Source: Clostridium sp. (lineage in GTDB: Bacteria > Bacillota > Clostridia > Clostridiales > Clostridiaceae). From it: 47,036 nt of DNA. The position numbers were made by a program, and so were the translations under genes. Each line of letters begins with the position of its first letter. Within the stretch, counting starts at the first letter, position 1. The notes below the pieces were generated by a model, which was given only the letters and a program-made list of their open reading frames with translations, ran no database searches and had not been told where the DNA came from. Below are positions 1 through 7,949 of this stretch, piece by piece. Where the stretch lies: the NCBI GenBank assembly GCA_015058375.1, contig SVCK01000112.1:1-47036 (forward strand), in the 5' to 3' direction.

Positions 1-1
1 A

Positions 2-772
2 GGTGCAGGAATTGCAACATTTATTTCAAATTTAAATACTACATTTATATATCTATACTTTATTTTTTCTAAAAAAAGCGTAGTTAAATATAACTTTTTA
101 AATTTTAAACCAAGCAAAGCTATATATTCAGAAATAGCAAAAGTTGGAGTTACATTAATGTTTTTTCAAGTACTTTATAGTGTTGGATTAGCTATAACAA
201 ATGTTCTAGCATCTAAGTATGGAGACGCATGTATTGCGGCAATAGGAATTACTAACAGAATAAATTCATTAGGCTTTATGGCAATAGCAGGATTTACAAA
301 AGGATATCAATCATTTGTAGGATTCAATTATGGTGCTAATTCTGAAAAAAGAGTTAAGGAAGCTTTAAAAACATCATTAATTTGGACAACGGCATTTTGT
401 TTAATTTGCAGTATTCTATGGATAGCATTTACAAGCGATATTGTTAAGGTGTTTAATTCTAATGAAGATGTGGTTACAATAGCTGTAAGAGCATTAAGAT
501 ATTATTCTGTTACATTTATTGGAATGGGATATATAATGGTATATACTACAACATTTTTAGCTATTGGAGAAGAAGCTGCTGGTGGTATCATATGTTTATT
601 AAGACAAGGATTATTTTTAATAGTTTTCTTATTCATACTTAATATTATATTGGGAGAAATAGGTATTCTTTTAGCACAACCAGTTGCGGATGGTCTAACA
701 GTATTGCTAATAGCATTTTTGGCATATAAAAAACCTATTTGTTGTAATAACTTAAAAAGAGTAGAAGCATAA
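2..772 (+). CDS. MATE family efflux transporter, C-terminal part (5' truncated by window)
   Basis: The frame is open from base 2, so the gene starts before the window; the ATG at 158 is internal. About 256 residues are visible. They are hydrophobic, with roughly six membrane segments and charged loops between them. A stretch reading AIGITNRINSLGFMAIAGF followed by GYQSFVGFNYGA resembles the second half of MATE (MatE/NorM-DinF) Na+ or H+ coupled multidrug exporters. By family it should be an inner membrane antiporter for cationic compounds; the real substrate cannot be told. It ends in a short basic tail and is followed by a terminator hairpin, so it is not cotranscribed with the homoserine dehydrogenase downstream. 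Confidence 0.85.
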   Translation, partial: GAGIATFISNLNTTFIYLYFIFSKKSVVKYNFLNFKPSKAIYSEIAKVGVTLMFFQVLYSVGLAITNVLASKYGDACIAAIGITNRINSLGFMAIAGFTKGYQSFVGFNYGANSEKRVKEALKTSLIWTTAFCLICSILWIAFTSDIVKVFNSNEDVVTIAVRALRYYSVTFIGMGYIMVYTTTFLAIGEEAAGGIICLLRQGLFLIVFLFILNIILGEIGILLAQPVADGLTVLLIAFLAYKKPICCNNLKRVEA

Positions 773-800
773 GTTTTCAAAGATAATTAGTTATAAATAT

Positions 801-836
801 AGAGGTATGTTTGAATGAAAAAGCATACCTCTTTTT
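801..836 (+). terminator. Rho-independent terminator after the MATE gene
   Basis: AGAGGTATG (801-809) pairs perfectly with CATACCTCT (824-832) around a 14-base loop and is followed by a T run. Confidence 0.85.
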
Positions 837-965
837 GATTCACTGAAAGATTGATAAGTTTAATGAAGCTATTGATAAAAAAATTAAAGTAAAGCACAAT
901 ATAATTACAAGATATTTTTGATTTATTTTGTAGTTATATTTATATAAGTAAGGAGAGATAAACAA

Positions 966-1955
966 ATGAAAATGGGGCTAATAGGATATGGAAGTGTTGG
1001 TAAAGCACTAATAAAACTTATATATGAACGTAAAATTCCAATAGAAGTTAAATATATATTGAAAAGTGATGGAGGCATAATCAATAAAGATGGTCTTAAT
1101 TTAGATGAGATAGTTGATAAAAATATTAAAGAGTATTCTCATTGGATAGATAATTTGAAATTTAGTAATCTTATAGATGAAGAGATAGACTGCTTAGTAG
1201 AACTTACAAGTACAAATATAAAGACGGGAGAGCCAGCACTATCCTTTATAAAATCAGCATTATTAAGAGGAATTAATGTAGTTACAGGAAATAAAGGGCC
1301 TATTTTATTAGAATATAAAAATTTGAAATCTATTGCAGAAAAAACAGGTGCATATTTAGGAATAGGGTGTACTGTAGGAGGAGCACTTCCAAGTATAAGT
1401 TGCGGAAAATATGATGTGGCAGGAGCAAATATAGAATCTATTCAAGGGGTTCTAAATGGAACTACTAATTACATATTAAATGCTATGAAGTGCGAAAATA
1501 AAACTTATGAAGATGCATTGCAGGAAGCTCAAAGTATTGGGATAGCAGAAAAAGATTCATCTTTAGATGTTGAAGGTTATGATACAGCTATAAAAACTAT
1601 TATTTTATCTAATGCATTAATGGGAAGTAATTTAAGATTAGAGGATGCAGAAATAGAAGGAATAACTAATGTTTCTTTAGAAGATATAAAGAGAGCTGAT
1701 GAAAATGGAAGAAAAATAAAATTAGTAGGACAAGCTATTAAACAAAATGAAGGCATAAAGGTTCAGGTAAAACCAATAGAAGTAGATGAAGATAGTCCTT
1801 TATTTTTTGTAGAAGGAAAGAATAAAGGGGTATTTTATAAAACTGATATTTTAGGAGACATTACAGTAATAGGTGGAGCATCTTCACCAAGAAATGCTGC
1901 CGCCGCAGTTCTTAGAGACATTTACTTAATGAAAAATTGTAATAGAAAGAAATAA
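966..1955 (+). CDS. hom: Homoserine dehydrogenase, short form without ACT domain
   Basis: Catalyses NAD(P)H-dependent reduction of aspartate semialdehyde to homoserine, the branch point to threonine and methionine. The N-terminal Rossmann motif GYGSVG is at residues 7-12, and the family signature NGTTNYILNAM lies near residues 163-173, followed by the conserved segment with DVEGYDTAIK. The protein is 329 residues. The common Firmicute enzyme is about 430 with a C-terminal ACT domain for threonine feedback, and that domain is absent here. The start is supported by AGGAGAG at 951-957. Downstream genes for one-carbon metabolism and O-acetylhomoserine sulfhydrylase suggest it feeds methionine synthesis. 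A second, ACT-containing hom elsewhere in the genome is possible. Confidence 0.92.
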   Translation: MKMGLIGYGSVGKALIKLIYERKIPIEVKYILKSDGGIINKDGLNLDEIVDKNIKEYSHWIDNLKFSNLIDEEIDCLVELTSTNIKTGEPALSFIKSALLRGINVVTGNKGPILLEYKNLKSIAEKTGAYLGIGCTVGGALPSISCGKYDVAGANIESIQGVLNGTTNYILNAMKCENKTYEDALQEAQSIGIAEKDSSLDVEGYDTAIKTIILSNALMGSNLRLEDAEIEGITNVSLEDIKRADENGRKIKLVGQAIKQNEGIKVQVKPIEVDEDSPLFFVEGKNKGVFYKTDILGDITVIGGASSPRNAAAAVLRDIYLMKNCNRKK

Positions 1956-2009
1956 CTGTATTAAATATATTAGTAATCTTTAATTAGTAAAGGGAATAGA
2001 GGGATTGTT

Positions 2010-2588
2010 ATGGATAAAAAACTTTTAAGAAAAGAAATGTTAATAAAAAGAGATAATCTATCTAAAGATAAAAAGTTATTTTTAGATAATAGAATAAAAG
2101 AAAGACTTGAAGAAATGAAGTTCTTTAAAGAGGCTGAAAAAATATTTATATATGTAGGCTTTGGAAGTGAAATTAATACTATTGATTTTATAAATGATTT
2201 TCTTAAAGAAGGAAAGAAAATATTCATTCCAAGAACTAATATAGAAGAGAAGATAATGGAAGCAGTTGAAATAAAGTCTTTAGACAATCTTGAAAAGGAC
2301 AAGTATGGAATATTAGAACCAGCTAAGGATATAAAAGCTGTTAAAAAAGTTGATTTAGATTTAATAATACTTCCTGGAGTTGTGTTTGATGAGCTTGGAG
2401 GAAGAATAGGTTATGGTGGAGGATATTATGATAAATATCTTCAAGACCTAGAGGAAAGTATACCTAAAGCTGCTCTTTGTTATGAATTTCAGATTATAGA
2501 TAAGGTTCCAACAGAAGAACATGATATAAGAGCAGATTATATTATTACAGAAAAAAGAGCGATTTATTGTAAATCCAATATAGATTAA
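2010..2588 (+). CDS. 5-formyltetrahydrofolate cyclo-ligase (methenyl-THF synthetase)
   Basis: Converts 5-formyl-THF with ATP to 5,10-methenyl-THF, recycling a dead-end folate into the one-carbon pool. The length (192 residues) fits the family. The C-terminal signature GGRIGYGGGYYDKYL (about residues 130-144) binds ATP and folate, and the N-terminal KKLLRKEMLIKRDNLS is the usual start of this family. An AGAGGG ribosome site lies about 7 bases before the ATG. It is 54 bp behind hom in the same direction with no terminator between, so the two may be cotranscribed. Folate one-carbon supply and homoserine both serve methionine synthesis. Confidence 0.93.
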   Translation: MDKKLLRKEMLIKRDNLSKDKKLFLDNRIKERLEEMKFFKEAEKIFIYVGFGSEINTIDFINDFLKEGKKIFIPRTNIEEKIMEAVEIKSLDNLEKDKYGILEPAKDIKAVKKVDLDLIILPGVVFDELGGRIGYGGGYYDKYLQDLEESIPKAALCYEFQIIDKVPTEEHDIRADYIITEKRAIYCKSNID

Positions 2589-2622
2589 AAGCTAAAAATG
2601 TATTATAATTACATTAACTATT

Positions 2623-2646
2623 AGACCTCGTTAAAAACGGGGCCTT
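2623..2646 (+). terminator. Possible weak terminator or leader hairpin before the sulfhydrylase gene
   Basis: GACCTCG and CGGGGCC form a short, GC-rich but imperfect stem with a TTAAAAA loop, followed by TTATTA. It sits between the cyclo-ligase and the sulfhydrylase. The 83-bp gap is too short for a SAM riboswitch, so simple termination or leader structure is the likelier reading. Confidence 0.4.
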
Positions 2647-2671
2647 ATTAATATATTGGAGGGCTATAATT

Positions 2672-3937
2672 ATGAAAATAGAAACGAAGTGCCTACATTC
2701 AGGCTATACACCAAAAAATGGAGAACCAAATACATTACCTATATATCAAAGTACGACATATAGATATGAATCAACAGATTATATTGGAAAATTATTTGAT
2801 TTAACTGCGGATGGACATATGTATTCACGTATTTCTAATCCAACAGTATGTGCAGTAGAGGATAAGATTGCAGCACTTGAAGGAGGGGTAGGGGCATTAT
2901 GTACTACTTCAGGACAAGCGGCAACCATGGTGGCATTATTGAATATACTTCATGCTGGGGATCATTTAATAGCTTCAGCTAAAATATATGGAGGTTCTAT
3001 TAATCTTTTAGCAGTTACTTTAAAAAAGATTGGAATTGAATGTACATTTATAGATCCGGATGCATCTGAAGAAGAAATTCAAAAAGCATTTAAAGAAAAT
3101 ACCAAAGCAGTTTTTGGAGAAACTCTTGCTAATCCATCAATTGAAGTACTTGATATAGAAAAGCTTGCAAGTATTGCACATAAAAATGGGGTGCCTTTAA
3201 TAATAGATAATACTTTTGCAACACCAATTCTTTGCAGACCTTTTGAATTTGGAGCTGATATAGTTATTCATTCAACTACAAAATATATGGACGGTCATGC
3301 TATTCAAGTAGGTGGAGTTATTGTTGATGGTGGTAAATTTGATTGGACTAATGGAAAATTCCCAGAATATACTGAACCTGATGAATCTTATCATGGAATA
3401 GTTTATACAAAACAGTTTGGAAATAAAGCTTATATAACTAAAGCTAGAGTTCAGATGATAAGAGATATGGGAACATATCCATCTGCTCAAGATGCATTTC
3501 TTTTAAATCTAGGTTTAGAAACATTAGCTATTAGGATGGAAAAGCATTGTGAAAATGCTAAGAAGGTAGCAGAGTTTTTAAATGGCTTAGAACAAGTTGA
3601 ATTTGTAAATTATCCAGCTTTAGAAAATGATAAATATCATGATTTGGCTAAAAAATATTTACCAAAAGGATGTAGTGGAGTTATTTCGTTCTCAATTAAG
3701 GGAAGTAGAGAAAAGGCAGTTAAGTTTATGGATAGTTTAAAACTTGCTTCAAATGTTGTACATGTTGCTGATATTCGTACATGTGTGCTTCATCCAGCTA
3801 GTTCAACTCATAGACAATTAACTGATGAGCAACTTATTGCGGCAGGAATTACTCCAGGTCTTATAAGATTATCAGTTGGACTTGAAAACATTGATGATAT
3901 CATAGAAGATATTAAGCAAGCTATTAAGAATGTATAA
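2672..3937 (+). CDS. O-acetylhomoserine aminocarboxypropyltransferase (O-acetylhomoserine sulfhydrylase)
   Basis: PLP enzyme of the Cys/Met metabolism family that makes homocysteine directly from O-acetylhomoserine and sulfide. The 421-residue length and the opening (IETKCLHSGYTP) are typical of the MetY type rather than the shorter MetB/MetC enzymes. The PLP lysine is K204 in STTKYMDGHA. The phosphate-binding segment is TTSGQAATM, and the C-terminal substrate motif is HPASSTHRQL followed by RLSVGLE. A GGAGGG site at 2658-2663 supports the ATG. It lies downstream of the homoserine dehydrogenase, so precursor and sulfur incorporation are encoded together. A GNAT acetyltransferase follows 14 bp later and is probably cotranscribed. 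Confidence 0.93.
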   Translation: MKIETKCLHSGYTPKNGEPNTLPIYQSTTYRYESTDYIGKLFDLTADGHMYSRISNPTVCAVEDKIAALEGGVGALCTTSGQAATMVALLNILHAGDHLIASAKIYGGSINLLAVTLKKIGIECTFIDPDASEEEIQKAFKENTKAVFGETLANPSIEVLDIEKLASIAHKNGVPLIIDNTFATPILCRPFEFGADIVIHSTTKYMDGHAIQVGGVIVDGGKFDWTNGKFPEYTEPDESYHGIVYTKQFGNKAYITKARVQMIRDMGTYPSAQDAFLLNLGLETLAIRMEKHCENAKKVAEFLNGLEQVEFVNYPALENDKYHDLAKKYLPKGCSGVISFSIKGSREKAVKFMDSLKLASNVVHVADIRTCVLHPASSTHRQLTDEQLIAAGITPGLIRLSVGLENIDDIIEDIKQAIKNV

Positions 3938-3951
3938 AAAGGGTGAAGATA

Positions 3952-4479
3952 ATGAAGCTATTAGAAACTGATAGATTAATACTTAGAGACTGGAAAACTC
4001 AAGATCTTGATGATCTTTATGAATATGCAAAATGTTTAGAGGTTGGTCCTAATGCAGGTTGGAAACCTCATGCATGTAAAGAGGAAACAGAAAAAATATT
4101 AAAATCATTTATGGAAACTTGTGATACATGGGCAATTCAACTTAAAGAAAACAATAAAGTAATAGGTTCTATTGGGCTTCATAAGGATACAATGAGGGCA
4201 GGAATTAATTCGAAGATGTTAGGATATGTTTTATCCAAGGACTATTGGGGAAGAGGTATTATGCCTGAAGCAGTTAATGAAGTTATTAGGTATGCTTTTG
4301 AGTATGAGAAATTAGATTTAATTGCAGTACATCATTTTAGATTTAATGATAGATCAAAAAGAGTTATTGAAAAATGTGGTTTTAAGTATGAAGGAACATT
4401 AAGAAAAGGCCACAAATTATTTAATGATAAAATTGTAGATTTAGTTATTTATTCACTATTGAAAGAAGAATATAAATAA
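3952..4479 (+). CDS. GNAT family N-acetyltransferase (RimJ/RimL-like)
   Basis: About 175 residues of the Acetyltransf_3 (RimJ/RimL) type. It opens with the typical LLETDRLILRDW and carries the acetyl-CoA loop region in LSKDYWGRGIMPEAV, then a C-terminal FNDRSKRVIEKCGFKYEG, where neighbours of this family bind the pantetheine arm. The target (ribosomal protein N-terminus, amino acid or small molecule) cannot be predicted. A longer frame begins at a GTG at 3943, but that GTG is inside the GGGTGA ribosome site; the ATG at 3952 has proper spacing and matches the family start. It follows the sulfhydrylase by 14 bp and ends before a strong terminator. Confidence 0.87.
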   Translation: MKLLETDRLILRDWKTQDLDDLYEYAKCLEVGPNAGWKPHACKEETEKILKSFMETCDTWAIQLKENNKVIGSIGLHKDTMRAGINSKMLGYVLSKDYWGRGIMPEAVNEVIRYAFEYEKLDLIAVHHFRFNDRSKRVIEKCGFKYEGTLRKGHKLFNDKIVDLVIYSLLKEEYK

Positions 4480-4482
4480 TAT

Positions 4483-4527
4483 AAACTCTCTCTAGTTAAG
4501 GTTATTTAACTTAGAGAGAGTTTTTTT
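4483..4527 (+). terminator. Terminator of the sulfhydrylase/acetyltransferase unit
   Basis: AAACTCTCTCTA (4483-4494) pairs with TAGAGAGAGTTT (4512-4523) and runs into seven T residues. Confidence 0.9.
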
Positions 4528-4542
4528 GATATTTGTTGCAAT

Positions 4543-4578
4543 AAAAAAGGCTGAAGAATTAAATCTTCAACCTTTTTA
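4543..4578 (-). terminator. Terminator of thrS (reads both ways)
   Basis: AAAAAGG-TGAAGA and its complement TCTTCA-CCTTTTT form a stem with one mismatch at 4543-4578. On the minus strand it ends in a T run and lies about 60 bases after the thrS stop. Confidence 0.8.
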
Positions 4579-4639
4579 TTTATATTAATGTTAGCTTATT
4601 GATTTCTATTCACATATTAGTATTTTTTCTGTGGATAAA

Positions 4640-6571
4640 TTATCTTTCCTTGTTAGCAATTTCAGTTAATAGTCTAGCTTCGAATTCTACTAAATCGATG
4701 CTTCCTTCTTCACCATTTTTTCTGCTTCTAACAGATAAAGTATTGCTTTCAGCTTCCTTTTCTCCTACAACGCAGATGTAAGGAATTCTTTCAAGTCTTG
4801 CTTCTCTTATCTTGTAACCAATTTTTTCAGTTCTATAGTCAGCTTCAACTCTAATACCTTGGTTTTTAAATTTCTTAACAACTGTTTCTGCATAATCAGC
4901 ATATTTATCAGAGATTGGAAGAACCTTAACTTGAGTTGGTGATAACCAAGTTGGAAGTGCTCCAGCATATTTTTCTATTAACATTGCAAGTGTTCTTTCA
5001 TAGCATCCGATAGAAGATCTATGAATAACATATGGACGTTTCTTTTCACCATTTTTATCGATATAGTACATATCAAATCTATCAGCAGCAGCAAAGTCAA
5101 TTTGAATTGTAAATAATGTATCTTCTTTTCCGTGAACATTCTTATATTGTAAATCAAGTTTTGGACCATAGAATGCAGCTTCATCAGCAGCTTCGTAGTA
5201 ATTAATTTTTAAGTGGTCTAAAATCTTTCTCATAATACCTTCAGTTCTATCCCAAGCTTCTGGATCATTAATATACTTTTCAGTATTGTTTGGATCCCAC
5301 TTAGAGAATCTGTAAGTAATACCTTCATCGATACCTAAAATACCCATTAAATATTGAATTAATTCAAGAACTGACTTAAATTCTTCTTCAAGTTGATCAG
5401 GTCTAACAATAAGGTGAGCATCAGATAGTGTAAATTGTCTAAGTCTTATAAGACCGTGCATTTCACCAGATGCTTCTTTTCTGAATTCAGTAGCAGTTTC
5501 GTTATATCTTAGAGGAAGATCTCTATAACTGTGTTGTTCAGATTTATAAATTTCATATTGGAATGGACAAGTCATAGGTCTTAAGCAGAATACTTCATCA
5601 TCTTTTTCTTCATCACCTAAAACAAACATGTCTTCTTTATAGTGATCCCAGTGTCCTGAAATTTTAAATAAATCATTCTTAGAAAGAGAAGGAGTTTTTG
5701 TTAAAAGGTAACCTCTCTTTTCTTCTTCATCTTCAACCCATCTTTGTAGAAGTTGAATAATCTTTGCACCTTTTGGCATTATTAGTGGAAGACCTTGACC
5801 TACAGCTTCACTAGTTGTAAATATTTTAAGTTCTCTTCCTAGTTTGTTATGGTCTCTCTTTTGAGCTTCTTCTAAAGCTTCTAAATGAGCTTCTAATTCA
5901 GCTTTCTTTAAGAATGCAGTACCATAAATTCTTGAAAGCATTTTGTTCTTTTCGCTACCTTTCCAGTAAGCACCTGTGCTTTTAAGAAGCTTTATAGCTT
6001 TAATGTTTTTAACAGACATTACATGAGGACCTGCACAAAGATCTGTGAATTCACCCATTTTATAGAATGATATAATTTCACCTTCAGGAAGATCATTAAT
6101 AAGTTCTAATTTGTATGGTTCATCCTTCATAAGTTCAAGAGCTTCATTTCTTGGAAGTTCAAATCTTGTTATTTCAGGATTTTCCTTTATTATTTTTTTC
6201 ATTTCTTCTTCTAAATGAACTAAGTCGTCAGAAGAAAATGGAGTTTCTCTATCAAAGTCATAATAGAAACCATTTTCTATAGCTGGGCCTATAGCTAATT
6301 TAGTTTCAGGGAATAGTCTTTTAACAGCATAAGCTAATACGTGAGAAACGCTATGTCTTATTGCGTCTTTTCCTTCTTGAGAATCAAATGTACAAATGCT
6401 AAGTTCAACATCCTTGTTTAATGTGTCACGTAAATCTACTACCTTTCCATCAACAATACCACAACAAGCATTTCTTGCTAAACCTGCACTAATTGAATTA
6501 GCTACATCTAATACTGAAACGCCTGGTTCAAATTCTTTAACAGAACCATCTTTTAAAGTTACTTTTATCAT
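4640..6571 (-). CDS. thrS: Threonyl-tRNA synthetase
   Basis: Charges tRNA-Thr with threonine. Domains in order are an N-terminal TGS domain (MIKVTLKDGS to about residue 60), the editing domain with HSVSHV and, near residue 185, CAGPH, then the class II catalytic core with MTCPFQYEIY, DAHLIV and a motif 3 region around IGCYERTLAMLIE, and a C-terminal anticodon-binding domain beginning near LSPTQVKVLPI. The 643-residue length is normal. A longer frame to 6589 exists, but the ATG at 6571 has AAAGGGG upstream and gives the usual family start. Transcription is controlled by the T-box leader at 6616-6868. Confidence 0.96.
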   Translation of the reverse strand: MIKVTLKDGSVKEFEPGVSVLDVANSISAGLARNACCGIVDGKVVDLRDTLNKDVELSICTFDSQEGKDAIRHSVSHVLAYAVKRLFPETKLAIGPAIENGFYYDFDRETPFSSDDLVHLEEEMKKIIKENPEITRFELPRNEALELMKDEPYKLELINDLPEGEIISFYKMGEFTDLCAGPHVMSVKNIKAIKLLKSTGAYWKGSEKNKMLSRIYGTAFLKKAELEAHLEALEEAQKRDHNKLGRELKIFTTSEAVGQGLPLIMPKGAKIIQLLQRWVEDEEEKRGYLLTKTPSLSKNDLFKISGHWDHYKEDMFVLGDEEKDDEVFCLRPMTCPFQYEIYKSEQHSYRDLPLRYNETATEFRKEASGEMHGLIRLRQFTLSDAHLIVRPDQLEEEFKSVLELIQYLMGILGIDEGITYRFSKWDPNNTEKYINDPEAWDRTEGIMRKILDHLKINYYEAADEAAFYGPKLDLQYKNVHGKEDTLFTIQIDFAAADRFDMYYIDKNGEKKRPYVIHRSSIGCYERTLAMLIEKYAGALPTWLSPTQVKVLPISDKYADYAETVVKKFKNQGIRVEADYRTEKIGYKIREARLERIPYICVVGEKEAESNTLSVRSRKNGEEGSIDLVEFEARLLTEIANKER

Positions 6572-6615
6572 GTTTCTTACCCCTTTCATATATGTAAATA
6601 TTTTTATTGCAAATA

Positions 6616-6868
6616 AAAAACTTCGACTCTATAAAAATATAGAGACGAAGTAATATCCGTGGTTCCACTCTAAATTACCTAAAAATATAATTAAATTTAG
6701 GTCACTTATTTTTATCGTAACGTGATAATAACGTACTTTATTAAAGTCACTCAGAGGTGGTCTTCAGTTAATTTCATTTAAAAATACTTTCAGCTAATGT
6801 ATTTTCTCTCTGAAAATGAAGTGTTAACTTACTCTTCTCTTCATCGCTTTACATTTCAATTAATCTTT
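6616..6868 (-). promoter_or_regulatory. T-box riboswitch (tRNA-Thr sensing) leader of thrS
   Basis: The minus-strand leader carries the T-box core AGAGTGGAACCACGG (6671-6657), which pairs with the tRNA acceptor end. It is followed by a terminator whose arms CTTCG-CTCTATA and TATAGAG-CGAAG span about 6651-6621 with a T run. The likely specifier codon is ACC (Thr) at 6761-6759, set in GAAGACCACC and followed by A as is usual. Uncharged tRNA-Thr would favour the antiterminator and switch thrS on. The stem I assignment is by eye. Confidence 0.92.
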
Positions 6869-6897
6869 ATTATAAATATCTAGTATAAAAATGTCAA
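6869..6897 (-). promoter_or_regulatory. Consensus SigA promoter of thrS
   Basis: TTGACA (6897-6892), 17-base spacer, TATAAT (6874-6869): a perfect match to the vegetative promoter, with the start placed just before the T-box leader. Confidence 0.9.
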
Positions 6898-6910
6898 CAA
6901 ATAAAATAAA

Positions 6911-7933
6911 TTATTTAGATGACATAAAATCTACAGTTTGTCTTTTAACAAGACTATTGTTAAGAATTATTCTTTTGCTAAATTTATTGTTATTTTCTAT
7001 TTTTTCTAATAAAAGATTTGCTGCATTTATTCCAAGCATAGACATGTTTTGATCTATAGTAGTAAGTTTTGGTTCTACATATCTGCTTAAATCAATATTA
7101 TCAAATCCAATTATAGAAAAATCTTTAGGAACATTTAAACCAAGTTTTTTGCATGCATTTAATACTCCGACAGCCATTAAATCATTACAACAAAAAGCAG
7201 CTGTACAGTTAGAATTCTTTAAAGTAGGAATTAGCATTTCACAAGTTATATCAACAGTATTTTTACTATTACCTTTTCCTATATTAATTATTCTTTTAGG
7301 ATTAAATTTACCTAGTTCCTTCATTTTTCCTATGTAAATAGATTCTTTAACATCATAAGAGAAGCTATCTTCGCCTTTAATGAATAATATATCTTTATGA
7401 TTATTTTCAATTAAATGATTTAGTGCAATATTAGCACCAAAAGCTTCATCATTTGAAACAGATGATATATTAGCAGAAGGAGAGTAGCCATTAATAAAAA
7501 CTATAGGAACTTGTTTGGAAATATCATTATAAAATTTAGATTTAATATTTTCAGTATTAGGATCTAAAATAATAAATCCAGCTACATTTCTACTTACTAA
7601 GTCATTAACACATCTAATTTCATGATTCATATCATTATTGCTACAATTAAGGATTAAAGAATAACATGATTTATTTAGTTTGGATTGAATTCCATTAATA
7701 ACTTCTGGAAAGAACATATTGTTAATACTAGGGGATATTACTCCCACAGTAGTTGAAGTTTGTTTTGTAAGTTCTTTTGCTTGCATATTTGGTATATAAT
7801 TTAATTCTTTAATAGCTTGTAATACTATTTTTTTTGTTGATTCTTTAACTGGATAGTTCCCATTCATTACACGAGAAACAGTAGCCACAGAAACGTTAGC
7901 CTTTTTAGCAACATCTGATATTGTGATTTTCAT
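6911..7933 (-). CDS. galR: LacI family transcriptional regulator of the galactose operon (GalR-like)
   Basis: A 340-residue LacI/GalR repressor. The N-terminal helix-turn-helix is ISDVAKKANVSVATVSRVM, followed by the hinge region with LNYIPNMQAKELT. The rest is a periplasmic-binding-protein-like sugar domain (VGVISPSINNMFFPEVI, then FDNIDLSRYVEPKLTTI). A GGAAA ribosome site precedes the ATG. It is the last gene of the galK-galT-galR unit, 16 bp after galT, and a LacI-type palindrome lies upstream of galK, so autoregulation of the operon is likely. The inducer is presumably galactose or a derivative; this is inferred from context only. Confidence 0.88.
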   Translation of the reverse strand: MKITISDVAKKANVSVATVSRVMNGNYPVKESTKKIVLQAIKELNYIPNMQAKELTKQTSTTVGVISPSINNMFFPEVINGIQSKLNKSCYSLILNCSNNDMNHEIRCVNDLVSRNVAGFIILDPNTENIKSKFYNDISKQVPIVFINGYSPSANISSVSNDEAFGANIALNHLIENNHKDILFIKGEDSFSYDVKESIYIGKMKELGKFNPKRIINIGKGNSKNTVDITCEMLIPTLKNSNCTAAFCCNDLMAVGVLNACKKLGLNVPKDFSIIGFDNIDLSRYVEPKLTTIDQNMSMLGINAANLLLEKIENNNKFSKRIILNNSLVKRQTVDFMSSK

Positions 7934-7949
7934 ATTTAAATTTCCTTTC

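Noticed and set aside
2589-2671. SAM (S-box) riboswitch before the O-acetylhomoserine sulfhydrylase gene
   Set aside because: The gap is only 83 bases and lacks the S-box core; only a short hairpin is present.
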